This document shows positions 33,323 to 45,075 of a stretch of DNA of 64,000 bases, piece by piece. Every line of letters starts with the position of its first letter. Within the stretch, counting starts at the first letter, position 1. The notes under the pieces were generated by a model, which saw nothing but the letters and a program-made list of their open reading frames with translations, ran no database searches and was not told the DNA's origin. Source of the DNA: Myotis daubentonii (taxonomy: Eukaryota; Chordata; Mammalia; Chiroptera; Vespertilionidae); NCBI RefSeq assembly GCF_963259705.1, contig NC_081846.1, positions 87,370,641 through 87,434,640 of the forward strand, given 5' to 3'. Both the position numbers and the translations under genes were made by a program.

Positions 33323-33337
33323 CAGCGCCCCCTAGCG
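33323..33337 (-). promoter_or_regulatory. CTCF-like motif in unique sequence
   Basis: The minus strand reads CGCTAGGGGGCGCTG, matching 12 of 14 core positions and the frequent GCGCTG extension. It is not within a recognised repeat. Candidate only. Confidence 0.4.
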
Positions 33338-35489
33338 CGAGAAGGGGTGAGAGCCTGGGCTTGGATCCTGTGTGCTGCCCTCAGCCACGGGGGGCGGGGG
33401 GCGGGGGGGCAGTCCAGGTGGGGGGATAGTCCAGGGGGGACAGTCCGGGGGGGTCCCAGTCCCAGTCCCAGCACTGCGGCACTTCCACACCCCAGCCATG
33501 GATTTCCCCCAAAACCTACACCCATTTGCAGCCGTTCCTTCATCCTCGCACTGCGGGGCCCAGCAGGGGAAGGGTTTAGTCCCAGGGCCCAGGAGCGGCT
33601 CCCCAGGAGGCAGCGGGCCTGCGTCTGTGGCCTGTGGACCGGGAAGCACCCGGGGATATTGGGGGCGGCGGTGAGAAGAGGCCTGAAAAGGACGTTTCTT
33701 CCTTGGGCTTTGGAAGAGGCGATGGCTCTGCGGGAGGGGCAGTGCCGGCTCGGGCTCTGTTAAATGTTGCTGAGCCCATCGGGGTTCCCGGGACCCCAGA
33801 GGGACGGTTTGCCGGAGACTCAGCACACGGTGTCCCTGTGGCTAGGAGCTTTTTTAAGGCAGAAGCATCAGAGCAAATCAACAAAGGGAAAGGCGCGCGG
33901 GGTGAAGTGACGGGAAACTGGACACGAGCTCCTGGGCGCCTCCCGCTGTCGCCCCACGGGACTCGGTGCCCCCCAGGGAGACGTGACAAGGCGTGTGGTG
34001 TCTCCCGGCGAAGCTCCTTAGAGACTTGGTGCCCAGGGACCTCACTGGGGCTGGTCACATGGCACAGCCTCCCCGGGAGGGAGGGCAGGCGTTGGGCACA
34101 CACCCCGTTGTTATTGGAACCCTGAGGCCCAGTGAGCCCCTCTGGCAGGTAGAGGTGGGGGGACCCTCCGCCCACAGGCTGCTCACAACGCTGCTCACTC
34201 ACACCATTTAGATAGAGAGCAGCCGTACACAGGCGCGCACCCTTCCCTGCCTCCTGCGGTCTCGCCGGCTATTCCTTTCACGTCTCCTTCACCACTTCCT
34301 CTGGTCTCCTTGACTGTAAATCTGCCCCCGCTCAGCCTCCTCCTGTCCTCCTGTAGCTCTCACATCCGTCCTGAGGGCTTTAAATACCATCCATCGTGTG
34401 GGTGACTCAGTCCAGCCCTCTCAACATCCACATGTGGACGGCGAGTTGGTATCTGGAACCTAACATGACTTCATAGCGGGACTTCCATCCCCCTCACCCC
34501 AGCTCATCAATGGAGCACAGGTACCAAGGGACCCAGGTGCCCGCCCAGGTCCCAAGCTGCACACTGGCGTTGTCCTGGCTCTCTTCTCTCACAGCAGCAC
34601 CACTAGCAAGCCCTCTCCATGTTGCCCCAAAGTGTGTCCTCCTCTGCCCCCTCCATTCCAGTCCCGGCCACCCCTTCCGGCCTGGTTGGCTGTGGTAACA
34701 TTTCTGGTCCCTCTGTGAGCTTGCTGGTCCGCTACAGGCTGCTGTCCGGAGGGAGCGCTCTAAGATGCGCATCAGCTATTAGTATGTCCCCTCTTTCGTG
34801 CCCCCAGGCTCTGCAGGACGTAACCCTCCCTGCCTCCCTAGCGCCCCCTCTGACGGGTCTCCCTTCCCTGCTTCAGCTTCAGCCAGGGGCCTTCTCCCAC
34901 ATGCGTCAGGTTCACCCGCGGGGGGCGGAGGGGGGGGGGGTACGCTGCAGCTGCAGGGCCCCTAGGCTTCTGAGTCTAGTGCGGGAGCCGGCAGGCCAGG
35001 CGCGGGGAGGGCAGCCGGCACCCAGGGCCTTCGTTTCTGGGCCTTGGGTTGGATGGTGGTCCCCTGGGGAGGGCAGAAGGAGGTGGGCAGCAGGCAGGCT
35101 TCGGGCAGGACCAGCCAGGGAGAACGCTGACGTTCAACCGGTCCCAGGGTGAACCTGACCTCGGCGAGCCTCACATGGCCATCTGGAAAAGGGGTTGTTG
35201 GAGGAATGCAAGCCAGTCTGAGAGTCTAAACATCACCCGGTGCCCAACCCCGTCCTAGCGCGGCTCTTCCACAAGTGACAGTACTCGATGCTGCAAAGTC
35301 CAGGAGTTAGGCGAGGCTCTGTCTTCCAGCAGTCACAGCCTCTCTTGAACTTGGGAACCGTCTCCAGTGCAGGTGAGTGGAGGTCAAGGTCTCAGGGACA
35401 CAAACGGGGGACACAAGCTGGGCCTTCCACCAGGGACTCCTCCAACCCCAGCCACCCCGCCCGCAGCGCCTCGCTCCCCACCAGGCCGC
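33338..35489. other. Unassigned GC-rich sequence
   Basis: No gene recognised. G-runs occur near 33390-33460 and 34920-34940. Frames of 140-210 residues on both strands have low-information Pro/Arg/Gly composition. Confidence 0.5.
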
Positions 35490-35770
35490 AGCGGCTGCTG
35501 CCATCTGCCGTGATTTATTGGAAAGAGGCCGTGATTAATCAGCCAGTCAGCCCAGTGCAGCCATGTCCTTTCATTTCCCTGCCCCCTGACCCCACACTCC
35601 CAGGCAGCGCTGGGCGGCTGTATTAATCATGCACTTTAAAAATATTTAAAGGAGGAGCTGGGCCCGGAGCGAGTCTCCTTAATGGACTCGTTTTGAGCAG
35701 AGGGCGAGTATGCTAATTAGGAGATAAAACAAACCAGCTGTTTGAAATGCAGATGAGCCTTGGAAGTGCT
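35490..35770. promoter_or_regulatory. Candidate conserved noncoding element
   Basis: It contains GTGATTTATTGG, CCGTGATTAATCAGCC, TGTATTAATCATGCACTTTA, an ATATTTAAAGG block, CTCCTTAATGGACTCG, the octamer/homeodomain-like TATGCTAATTAGGAG and CAGCTGTTTG. It is transposon-free and motif-dense. Enhancer role is inferred. Confidence 0.38.
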
Positions 35771-38194
35771 CGGGTCCCTTCCTTCCTCCGCTCGGGAGGC
35801 TAAATCTCACTTCCCCAGCCACTTCCACGCCGATGCTTAACCAGAACAGATCGCGCGGACTCTGAGGCTGAGCGGCGCTGGCTCTTGCTTCCTCCCCTCT
35901 GCTGCTCTTTCATTAGCACGGGCGGCAGAAGCCTTCCCTCGCCCGTCTGAGGGCCCCACACCAGGAAGCCGACCTGTCCAATTTTGGTCTCCACCAGGCT
36001 CTCTCCACATCTGGGCACCTCTGCCCGTTCTTTCTCTCACTCTGTTCCTCTGCCCAGCTCAGGTCCAGGTGTCCAGCTGTGTCCTGCTGCCCTCGCCCAG
36101 GTACACCAGCTCCTTTCTGCAAGCTGCCACCAGGAACCTCCCGGATGCAAACTGCAACACTCCCAGCTTCCAGCCTTTGCCATGACCTTGGTCACCCCGC
36201 TTCCCCCCACCCCCAAGTCTGAACTCCTCCTCCAGCCCCTCTGGGCCCTGACATGTTGGGCCCTTGCACCCCTGCTGCCTCCCGCTGGCTCCCCAGGGCC
36301 TCTCAAGTCTTCTCTCTGGCACCTGTATGGCCCGGGGTATGACACCCGTCTTTGGTGTAACAAGCCACCTATGTGTCCTGCATTTGTCGTTCCTCCCTGG
36401 CCCCACTCCTGCTGGCACAGAGCCTGCTCTGAGATTGAGACAGGACCACAGGGAGGTCCTTGAGCTCCCCTTACCCAGGGGCGGCGTCCTGCCAGCCCGC
36501 GGTGACCAGCTGCTGGAGGACAGGTCCTGGGGAAGCAGAGGGACGCAGCTCACCCAGGAGGCCCCTCATTTAGACACTCGGCGTTTCCCTGGAGAGACCT
36601 GCACTCCGGCCACCCATCCCGATCAGCCAGGTGCCGTCACGGTGTCGGCTTGCCTGCACGTGCGCAGAGCGACTGCTCCCAGGTGTGCTGAGGACAGAGC
36701 CTGGGGCAGGCCCTCCCGCCACCCGGTGCCCCTCCAACACACCCCCTCCCAGCTGCTCCGCGTCTGCTGGGCACAGCTGGGTGGTGCACCATAGAGGACA
36801 TTCAAAGCCGTCCTCACTCCCTCCCCTTCGCCAGACAGCCTGCACACTCTCGGCCCATTCTGCCCAGCTCACTGGCATCTTCCCTCTCCCCTCAACTCTT
36901 TGTCAAACTGTGTGTCAGGTTGGATCGTGTGGGAAGCAGATGCTGAGGAGTTGGGGTACAGAGGTTTGTTGGGGAGTCTCACCTATGGGCAAAGCAGGCT
37001 CAGGCCACGATGCAAACCCCAAAGGGCCTTGCCGCCCAGCCATGGGCACTGCTTGGAGGTGGAGCCACACATGCCTGTCACAGGCCACCTGCCTGGGGCC
37101 AGGGCCAGGCTGTGCCCTTGCTCCTGGCCCCCCACCCCCACCCCAGAACAGTATGGCTTCATCTCAAAAGCTGGCATAGCTAACAGCGGGAGGCTGGCGG
37201 CTGACTCGCTGCCCCAGTGGGCAGCAGTCCGTTGTTTCTGGAAGGGGCTCTGAGCGGCTCCTGTCCCTGGTCTTAGCCTGCCTTCCCCTGAGAGCAGAAC
37301 CCAAGACAACAGCGCATGCAGGGAGTGGGAGAAAGCTGGGAAGACAGGTGGCCAGCCCTGAGATGCGTCATCACGGGAGCCCGAGACCTGGCGAAGGGTG
37401 AGCATCATTAGCTGCATGTCATGGGGGGCGGGGAGGACTCCCCAGCACTCCTGCCCCCACCGGAGGGTGTTAACCGCCCCCCACCAGGTTCTCAGGCCTG
37501 GGTGCCAGCAGTTTCCGCCCACACCCTCTATCCATAAGGACCCGAGGCAGCTGGTGTCCATTGTACCTGTACGGTGGCCGGGGCCACTGGGAATGGGCAC
37601 TCAGCCGCAGGGAGAGGGGACAGCAGGATGACGGGTGGGGCAGAGGGAGGGTTTGTGGGCCTATCAAATGGGAGAGGCTTGTGCCATCCTCCAGCGTCGG
37701 TCAAGATGAGTCAGGGGCTGGAGGCACATGTGGGAACCGTCAGTTCCCGAGCACATGAGGAGCCATGGGTTGGATATGCTCATCGGAGAGAAAAGAGGGC
37801 ACCACCCTGAGCAGTGGGGGCCTTGACGGGCTGGAAAGCATGCCCACTCCGGAGGCGGCACACCTAGGCAGCAGCTCACTCTCGGGAGGCACGGCCGCCC
37901 TCTTGGTGGGCAGTTTGTCGGGTTAATTCCACCTGGGAGAGACAGCTCCAGGCTGCTCACCGCGTCTGTCTCCTGCTGCCCACAGCTCTGGTGGCAGATG
38001 ATCCGGGTGCTGTTGCTGGATGTTGGTGTAGCCCAGTGCAGGGCACAGTGAGGCTCGGTGCCCTTTGCCACGGGGCTGCGCAATGCCAGGGTGTCCTGGC
38101 TTTGTCTCTCTTCTTGGCTTCTCTGGTCTTTGCACGTGGCTCCCGCCCACCCCTCTGATGCGTGGCCAGGCCCTGCAGGGAGTGAGCAGGGGCC
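35771..38194. other. Unassigned GC-rich sequence
   Basis: No gene or named repeat recognised on either strand. Confidence 0.5.
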
Positions 38195-38300
38195 TTGTCC
38201 TGCCTGACACCTTTATTAATTACTGGGCCAGGAAGATAAACAGCTTGCTAATTAAATTTGCAGATGTTGCTAAACTGGGACGTGTTCTGATTGTTCAGTC
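38195..38300. promoter_or_regulatory. Short AT-rich candidate conserved element
   Basis: CCTTTATTAATTACTGGGCC, AAGATAAACAGCTTGCTAAT and TAAATTTGCAGATGTTGC form a compact AT-rich island with homeodomain cores (ATTAATTA, CTAATTAA). Inference from composition. Confidence 0.3.
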
Positions 38301-38364
38301 CTCGGAAGATAGAATGGCCCCACAGTGGGCCTGGGGGAGGTCAGCCTGGGCTAGGCCGGGAGCG

Positions 38365-38470
38365 GGGTGATTAATAACAGTATTCACAGTGGCCACCATT
38401 TATTGAGCACTTACTCAGCGCCAGCACTGCACCAGGCAGGGCCAGGGCCTGCGTTCCAGCCATTCACGTC
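38365..38470 (-). repeat. MIR-type SINE fragment
   Basis: ATTAATAACAGTATTCACAG, CACCATTTATTGAGCACTTA and CTCAGCGCCAGCACTGCACC reproduce the 3' part of MIR in reverse ('taatagtagctaccatttattgagcacctactatgtgccaggcac'). Confidence 0.65.
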
Positions 38471-38589
38471 CTGGGGGCCTTGCGCAACTTTCCCCTGGGC
38501 CTCTGTCTGCTCATCTTTGCGAGACGGGTCCCTCCCAGCTGTGGAATTCGTGAGCCTGGGTGCCGTGAACCTCACCAAGTGAGGGGGAG

Positions 38590-39180
38590 TCGGGGTGGCC
38601 AGCTCCAACTGCCCCAGCACAAAGCCCTCAGAGAGCCTCTGTTGGGAAGTGGGGGACAGTCGGGACTCCTGCATCTTGGTGTGGGAGCTGGTGGATCAGT
38701 AGGTTTTGGAGGGTTGGAAACTGGGGGTCTGTAGCTGGTTCGGAGGTCCAGAGGCCTGTGGGTCTAGGACATGGGGGGATGGGATCTGGGAGTCTGAGAA
38801 GTCTAGAAGGGTCTGAAGCTAGGGGAGTTTTTAAGGGTTTGGAGAATCCAGGGGTCTGAGGATTGGGGTTTCCAGATGCTGGGACCTGGGTCTGAGGGTG
38901 TGAGGAGTTTGGGGGTTACGGAGCCTGAGCTGTCTGAGGTCAGAGCCTTGAGGGTCCGGGGCTCTTGGAAGATTTGAGATCAGGGAATCTAGCACCTGGG
39001 GATTCGGAGGGGGTGGAGGGGTCCAGAGTCAGGGATGTGAGGGCCTGGGGAGACTGGGATTCTGGGATCTGGGATCTAGAGGTGTCTGGGAGTTGGGGGT
39101 CTGGTGTCTCAGATAATCTGGGGGATCTTGGAAAATCTGAGGCTCTGAAAGTGAAGGTGGGGTTCCGGAATGAAGAGAGG
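38590..39180 (+). repeat. Degenerate TCTGGG-rich low-complexity tract
   Basis: About 590 bp of G/T-rich text built from irregular units such as GGGTCTG, GATCTGGGA and GGGGTCTGAGG, with no clean period. The minus strand is read as a Ser/Pro-rich frame (38940-39236) that is not considered coding. Its many G-runs favour G-quadruplexes. Confidence 0.65.
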
Positions 39181-41284
39181 CAATAATGGAAAGCTGAGAG
39201 TGGCCCAATGTCGCCACCTACCGTACCTTCCTCCACATCACAGCCAGCGAGTCAGGGTTGAGGCTCAGAATATCCCAGCCCTGGAGTCTCCTGTTCCCTC
39301 TTCCCTGGGGCCTCCCGCAGAGCAGGTGTAGGTCTGTGCCAAGGAGGCCAGGGAGCCGGCTCCAGGTCACCCTCAGCGGCGGGGAGTGTGCCTGTCTGGG
39401 GCGCTGCGCTGCGGAGACTCCCACACGGAACAGCACCTGGTGTGGAGCACTGCGCAATTCACGTTTGTTGAACAAGGAAAATGGCATTTGAAAGGCCGTG
39501 CCCGGCAAGGGCATGGCTGACCACAGCCCCACACGCCCTGCCAGGAGGGCAGGCGCCGTGCAGCGCTGAATTGGAAGGTGATCCTGGAGACGCTGCCTAG
39601 GACTCCGCCTGATTTAGGCCTGCCCAGGAGGCAGCGCCCCCTCCGCCATCAGGGTGTGTATTGTTCAGAGTTCAAAGCCCGTGGCCCCAGGTGTGGCTCG
39701 TGCGAGTGCCACTTCCCAAGCACCTCTCCCGGAAGACCTGGGCCACCACCCTCCACACACCAGGGAAAGGCCAGCCTTGGCCCTGTTTCGGAGTTTGCCG
39801 GCCGAGAGAGGAGACGGGACCTGAACCAGGCACACGGCCGGTTGGAAGAGGGGTGGCCTTGGGGACATGTCACGGGACACGTTCCCTCCCGGGAGAGGCA
39901 ATAGCAGAGCAGGTGTGTGGGTTAGAGAGGAGGCGAGTGAGCAGCACGCGCAGAGACTGGTCAGGGCGCAGAGCAGCTGGGCCTGTGGAGACACTAGCAT
40001 CAGATGGGGGAGGCGAGCGGCCACTGGGGCCGCTGGAGGGGGGCAGGGGCCAAGCCGAGGGGACAAGACTCAGGAGGCGGTGGGTGGGACATGGTCGGGC
40101 GGTTCCTTGGAAGGAGTCCTGGCTGCCGGTGGGAGATGGGTGAGCAGGGAGGCTGGAGGCGGGCCCACTGGGAGGCGACGTGTGTCCGGGAAAGATGGCA
40201 GTCATTTAGTGCTCTCTGTGTTCAGTGTATTAACTTATTGTTATACCAGAAGCAGAGATTAATCCACTTGCCCAAAGTCACCCAACTATCGAGGTTCAAG
40301 GTGCAAACCCACGTGCCTGCCTCCCGAGCCCCAGATCCCTGTGCTGTTCTGAGGTGATGTGGAAGGGAAGCTTGGGGGTGCCTGGGGCCGCCCTGGGCCC
40401 TTCAGCACAGGTGCCCAGCCTTCTGCTCCCTGCACACCCCACCTGTGAGTCCCACCCCCGGCCGCAGGCAGGGCCCTGTTCAGAAGGACCTGCTCTCCTG
40501 GGGCTCCCACCCTCCCAGGCCCCGGGCCCCGAGGGAAGGCTATTTCACAGAGCTAGGGGCGCAGCCAGCTCTCTGTCATGTGAGACAGAGGGGGATGGCG
40601 GCTGATTAAATTCTATGGGTGTGAAGCGTAAAATGCACGTTAATTCCTCTGGGAAAGGAAGCCCTTGGCACTTCAGCCAGATGATGAGTAGGGCTCTCCA
40701 TCCCCGAGAAGCAGGCAGGGAGCCTGAGCTATGACCCGTGGGCAGCGGGCAGCCATGCCCCCGAGAGCTGTTGCCGCCTCAGCACTTGGTCATGGCCCAA
40801 AACAGACTTGTCAAAAGGTGGCACACGCAGGCCGACCCGCAGACAGACGGGGTGCTGGTGCCGCAGCCTCACCCCTTCTCCTGACTGGCGACAGCCCTCG
40901 CTTCGCTGGCTCAGCCTCCTTGAGGCGCAGTGTCCACCCCAGGCACTGAATTGGTCCTACTTGGTGAGGAGAAGCTGGACTTCCCAGGAGGCGATGCATG
41001 TGAGGGTGGACGGCACACACATCTTACATGAGAGTATTTGTGGGGGAATCAATTTTAAGAACTTGTCCATGGGCATGTATTGCAAATGCTTTTAAAATAG
41101 TTTTTCAGAGGAAAACAGTTTTTTTCATATAGTACAGAGTCTTCTTAAGTCCAGGAAGAAATCGTGGCTTTCTGATAGTCGTACAGTTGTCCAGAAACTT
41201 CAGCAAGGATGCGAAAAGCTCAGCTCGCCGCGACGGTTTGTGGTGCGCTCCCTGCACCGTGATAAGCCGGTGAGGACGGTATTT
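39181..41284. other. Unassigned GC-rich sequence
   Basis: No gene recognised. A MIR fragment lies at 40198-40320. A CTCF-core-like half-match (GGAGGGGGCGCTGCC on minus) occurs near 39629-39643 but is weak. Confidence 0.5.
40198..40320 (-). repeat. MIR SINE fragment
   Basis: TATTAACTTATTGTTATACC, GAAGCAGAGATTAATCCACT and TGCCCAAAGTCACCCAACTA fit the MIR core in reverse orientation. Confidence 0.6.
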
Positions 41285-41395
41285 TGGGGCTCAGAATAAT
41301 TAAGAAGTTTCCCGGGGGCGCTCAGTCAGTAACTGACAGAGCTGGGCCTTGAACCCAGGTCTGTCCACCTCTACGGCCAGAGCTCTTCATTACAG
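41285..41395 (-). repeat. MIR SINE fragment
   Basis: GGGGCTCAGAATAATTAAGA, CAGTCAGTAACTGACAGAGC and CTTGAACCCAGGTCTGTCC reproduce the MIR core and box B area in reverse. Confidence 0.65.
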
Positions 41396-41421
41396 GGGGC
41401 ACTCTGCCCCGTGGTCTAGGT

Positions 41422-41948
41422 CAGGGGTGGGCAACCTTTTTGTGAGTGCGTGCCAAAACCAGCAAAATCTCTGACTCAAAATTCTTCTGCGTGCCAACCC
41501 TAATTTTTTGAGAACATGTTACGCCTACTTGATATCTCTTAAGGTGTACATATGTGAAGAACCTTGAAGAAATAATAAAATTCATTCGAGCGACAAAAAC
41601 ACAGTATATGATGATGAAAAATACATTTATTTTTTAATGTATACATGTACACTGATAGTCCGACAGAAAACTTTATGACTCCGTTTGATATTATCAGTGG
41701 GACTTTTGCTGCTGCATCACTGATGACAGAGATTTTACATCAGGTTTATATTTCGTGACCTTCAGAGATATGCACGAGCTACTACTTTCATCCGTCAGGC
41801 TACTCCTATTATGAGACTTAACAAAATTCATCACTGAGAACAAAGCTTCATAATTGTAAATGGGAGATTATAAGAGAGGGTTTCGCGTGCCAGCAAAAGT
41901 TACTGGCGAGCCATGTTTGGCACGCGTGCCAGGGGTTGCCCACCCCTG
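41422..41948 (-). mobile_element. Non-autonomous hAT element with perfect 8-bp TSD
   Basis: A 527-bp hAT transposon with terminal inverted repeats CAGGGGTGGGCAACC (left) and GGTTGCCCACCCCTG (right). It is flanked by the perfect 8-bp target duplication GTCTAGGT (41414-41421 and 41949-41956). Sub-terminal text is also partly inverted (GCGTGCCAAAACCAGCAAAA facing GCGTGCCAGCAAAAGTTACT). The interior keeps the 3' end of a transposase gene on the minus strand (41694-41866), so it is an internally deleted derivative of an autonomous hAT. The perfect target duplication argues for a lineage-specific insertion. Confidence 0.93.
41694..41866 (-). pseudogene. hAT transposase C-terminal fragment
   Basis: Reading the minus strand from about 41866 to the stop TGA at 41694-41696 gives an uninterrupted frame. 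It contains EALFSVMNFVKSHNRSSLTDE and continues with CISLKVTKYKPDVKSLSS. This matches the hAT family C-terminal dimerisation block, whose hallmark is 'E..FS.MN.IKS..RSSLTDE' followed by a short Leu-rich tail. Only the last 50-60 residues are present. The BED zinc finger and catalytic D, D and E residues are absent, so it cannot be an active transposase. It has no start codon context of its own. The clean frame suggests recent origin from an active source; alternatively the stops have simply not yet accumulated. Confidence 0.8.
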
Positions 41949-41956
41949 GTCTAGGT

Positions 41957-42639
41957 CAAGGTCAAGACAAAGGTTTCTGGATTCTGGTCTTTCTGAAATG
42001 CAGTCTTCTCTTTCCACAGTTTAGTGCAACTGTGTGTATCATTTCCCCAATTCTCCACCGCCCCACCCCACCTCGGGGCCCACCTTGCAGCATCAGGGGG
42101 ATCCCCAGGAAAATAAAGCCAAGCAGCCAGGGCTCTGCTGACTGCACCTCAGCCATGTGGCTGTGCCGGACCGCTCACAGGGAGGGCCCTGGGGGGACCG
42201 CTCGCGACTGCCCTGCGGGGCCACTGTGGTGGGTGCCTAGCTCTGCCTTCACCAACCTCCTGTCCAGGGGGCTGGGACAAGACTAGGCCATAGTTGCTCC
42301 CTCCCCCTGGGGACAGAGGGACTTTCTTTCTGAGGCCCCGTAGAATTCCTTGGTGGGTCCCAGTTTCTGCTAAAAGTGGCTTCCACCCTGGGGCTGGGGC
42401 TGGGGCTGACCAGGGGGCCTCGAGGCGAGAGGCAGGGAGGGGAGCGGAAGGAGCTGGGGAAGGTGCTGTGAGCCAAGGGACAGGGACAGGGAGGGGGCGA
42501 AAGGGAAGAGAGGGGCCCCAGGGAGGAGGGGGCAGGGAAGGGAAAGGGGTTTCCGTCCTGGTGTGACAGCCACCACCACTTAGGGGCCTGCTCCGGGGGC
42601 CTGTGCTGACCGCCTCTCCCCCAAACTTGAGATGCGTTG
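41957..42639. other. Unassigned GC-rich sequence
   Basis: No gene or named repeat recognised. Confidence 0.5.
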
Positions 42640-42745
42640 TCCCCTTTACAGATTTATAGACTGAGATGCAAGAAGATAAGCTTAGTAGACGTGCTCGAGG
42701 TCACACAGCTGTCAGCAGCCGCCCCGGGCCGGAGGGTCACACCGG
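42640..42745 (-). repeat. MIR SINE fragment
   Basis: GTCCCCTTTACAGATTTATA, GACTGAGATGCAAGAAGAT and CTCGAGGTCACACAGCTGTC follow the MIR core in reverse. Confidence 0.65.
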
Positions 42746-44844
42746 GACTGTGTGAAGCTCAGGCCTGTGCACAGGGCACGCCCATGCTCTTTCAGCCCCG
42801 GGACCCCTGGTGGGCAGTACCCATTGCCCCCCCTTCCCCTCTCTGGGCACAGCAGCACCTGGGGACCTGATGACGGCACCGACTCGGGAACCAGCCAGAC
42901 CTGGGCACGTCCTCACACCGCCTTTCGCCAGCTGTGGCCTCTGGACACGGCACGCCATGCACTGGGGAGCAGGGTCCTCATCAGGGAAGTGGGTGCAGAG
43001 TGCCCTGCCCCAGAGGGGTGGGGAGCAAGGACAAGATGTGGGGACACTGGTCAAGAACGCAGGCCTGCCCCCCCACGCACACACACACACACACCCTAGG
43101 TGATCTGCGATGGCCCTGGCCCTGAACCTGAACCCAGGGCCCCTGGTGGCTCTGTGATGAGGCAGGTCCAGGATGGAGGCACAAGAGCCAGTGCCAGAGA
43201 GGCCGGGCCCTCCTCTACCCCGGCCCTCCACGGGGAGGCCACCCCCGGGGGCTGTTCTCCTGGCCAGAGCTGGGGCCACTCCTAAAGAGAGCACCCCACC
43301 TTCCAACACGTTAACGCCACGGGGCATCTCAATGGGACGCCAGTCTCCCAGGCCACACGGGGGCCACGCTCCAGCGCCCCACGGCCTGTGCGGGCGGGTC
43401 AGGCCCGAGGTCCACCGCTCCCTCCTCTCTCTGAAATCTATGTCCAGAGAGAACTTAACTCTCAGACCACCTGTCTTTCAGGTATAAAGGGCCACAGGTT
43501 CTGCAGATCTGGGGGAAGTAGCACCCAGCAGGCTCCTTGCACAACAAACACGACCGGACTGAGAACCTGCTGCCAACAGGAGCCCCATGAGGAGCTCCGC
43601 GGGAGCAGCCTGCGGGGATGCTGCGGGTGCAGCAAAGACCTTACCTTTCCTCAAAGACATGGGCGTGTGCCCCGAGCCCCTGAGAGGTGCTCCCGGAGCC
43701 AGAATAGGAGGCCTGGTGGAATGTCTGCCTGGGAGCTTGGGGCACCCTGGGTGCTCTAACTGCCATTTCCGATTTCCGTAGGCACGGCCACCCCACAGTC
43801 TGAGGCGGGGGCTGACCTGCGGGAAGACCAGCAGTGTGACCCCCAGGGAGCTCGGGCTCCTGGGGCTGGAGCCTGGGAGCGGCCACGGGTGAGCGATCGC
43901 TCCTACTAGTACACAGTAGGGCAGCTCCCAGCCCATGGAGCCCATACAAGTTGGATGCCGACGCTGGGGGCTGCCCTACTGTGTACTCCTGCCCCTCCCG
44001 CCTGTCGGGTGCCGGGCACACACAGGCACCTGGTCCTCCGGCTCTGCCACAGCGGCTTTCCCCTGGGCTGGCGCCATGTGTCCTGAATGGAACGTGAGGG
44101 AGCAGCTTCCCAAAGTCCTGTGAGTCGTCACCCCTGAGGGCGGTGTAGGGCACGCCCCCCACACACTTGCACCTGGTGTGGGAAGTGAGGGTGGTCTCCT
44201 GTGTGGACTGTGACCCCTCCACCTTCACAGGAGTGACTGGTAACTTCCTTCCACTTCTAGACTAGATATTGGGGCGGGGGAGAAGGGGGGCAGAACTTCC
44301 AGTGCAAAAACCTAGGCATGTGGATTTGAAAAACATCATTTAAAACGCTCACCTGAAAATGTCAAACAGTGAAGGAAGCCGCAGGCACCGAAAGATAAGG
44401 GGAGGCTGCAAGCAGAGTGGCAAGCGGTCCCCAGAGTCCTGGGCCGTCCTGGAAGCATCTGGAAACACCTGGAAGCCGCAGTGACTGCCTGAACAGCATA
44501 CAGAGGAGAAGGCCAGGCTTGGTCCCGGGCAGGATGGGGTGTCAGGCGGGGGCACTGGGCCACGCCGGGACCCTTGGAGAGCTGGGCCCAGTGAGCAGCC
44601 GGGAGAAGAAAGAACCAAGAGGAAAGCGTGTGTCCTGGCCTCCGCTCCGTGCAGAGAGGACAGAGTGGCTTACACACCCGAGTGGGCACATCCGCAGGAG
44701 AACGAGTGAAAATAACTGCAGGAAGTACTCAGTGCTGTGCAGAGAGGAACAGGGAGAGTTAGAGCTTTCCCCCCCCCCCCCCCCCGCTAGGGCCCCCACT
44801 GGGAGAGGAGCTGGGAGCTGGGTCGCGTGGATCAGGAGAGCAGG
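42746..44844. other. Unassigned GC-rich sequence with an (AC)n run
   Basis: No gene recognised. (AC)8 lies at 43078-43094 and a poly-C run near 44770-44785. Confidence 0.5.
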
Positions 44845-45075
44845 TGAGGGTGGACAGACACAGCTGGGGGCTGCAGTGGGGGGCAGCCCTGGAGGCCTCC
44901 TGAGGGTGGACAGACACAGCTGGGGGGGGGGAACCCTGGAGGCCTCCTGAGGGTGGACAGACACAGCTGGGGGGGGGGAACCCTGGAGGCCTCCTGAGGG
45001 TGGACAGACACAGCTGGGGGGGGCAGCCCTGGAGGCCTCCTGAGGGTGGACAGACACAGCGGGGGGGGGGGGGGT
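44845..45075 (+). repeat. 47-54-bp minisatellite, five units
   Basis: Five units start TGAGGGTGGACAGACACAGC, followed by a variable G-run (5 to 15 G) and, except in the last, CCCTGGAGGCCTCC. Length differences come from the G-run and one 9-bp insertion in unit 1. Confidence 0.93.

Noticed and set aside
39629..39643. CTCF-like motif
   Set aside because: GGAGGGGGCGCTGCC shares only the right half of the core. The left half mismatches at several positions.
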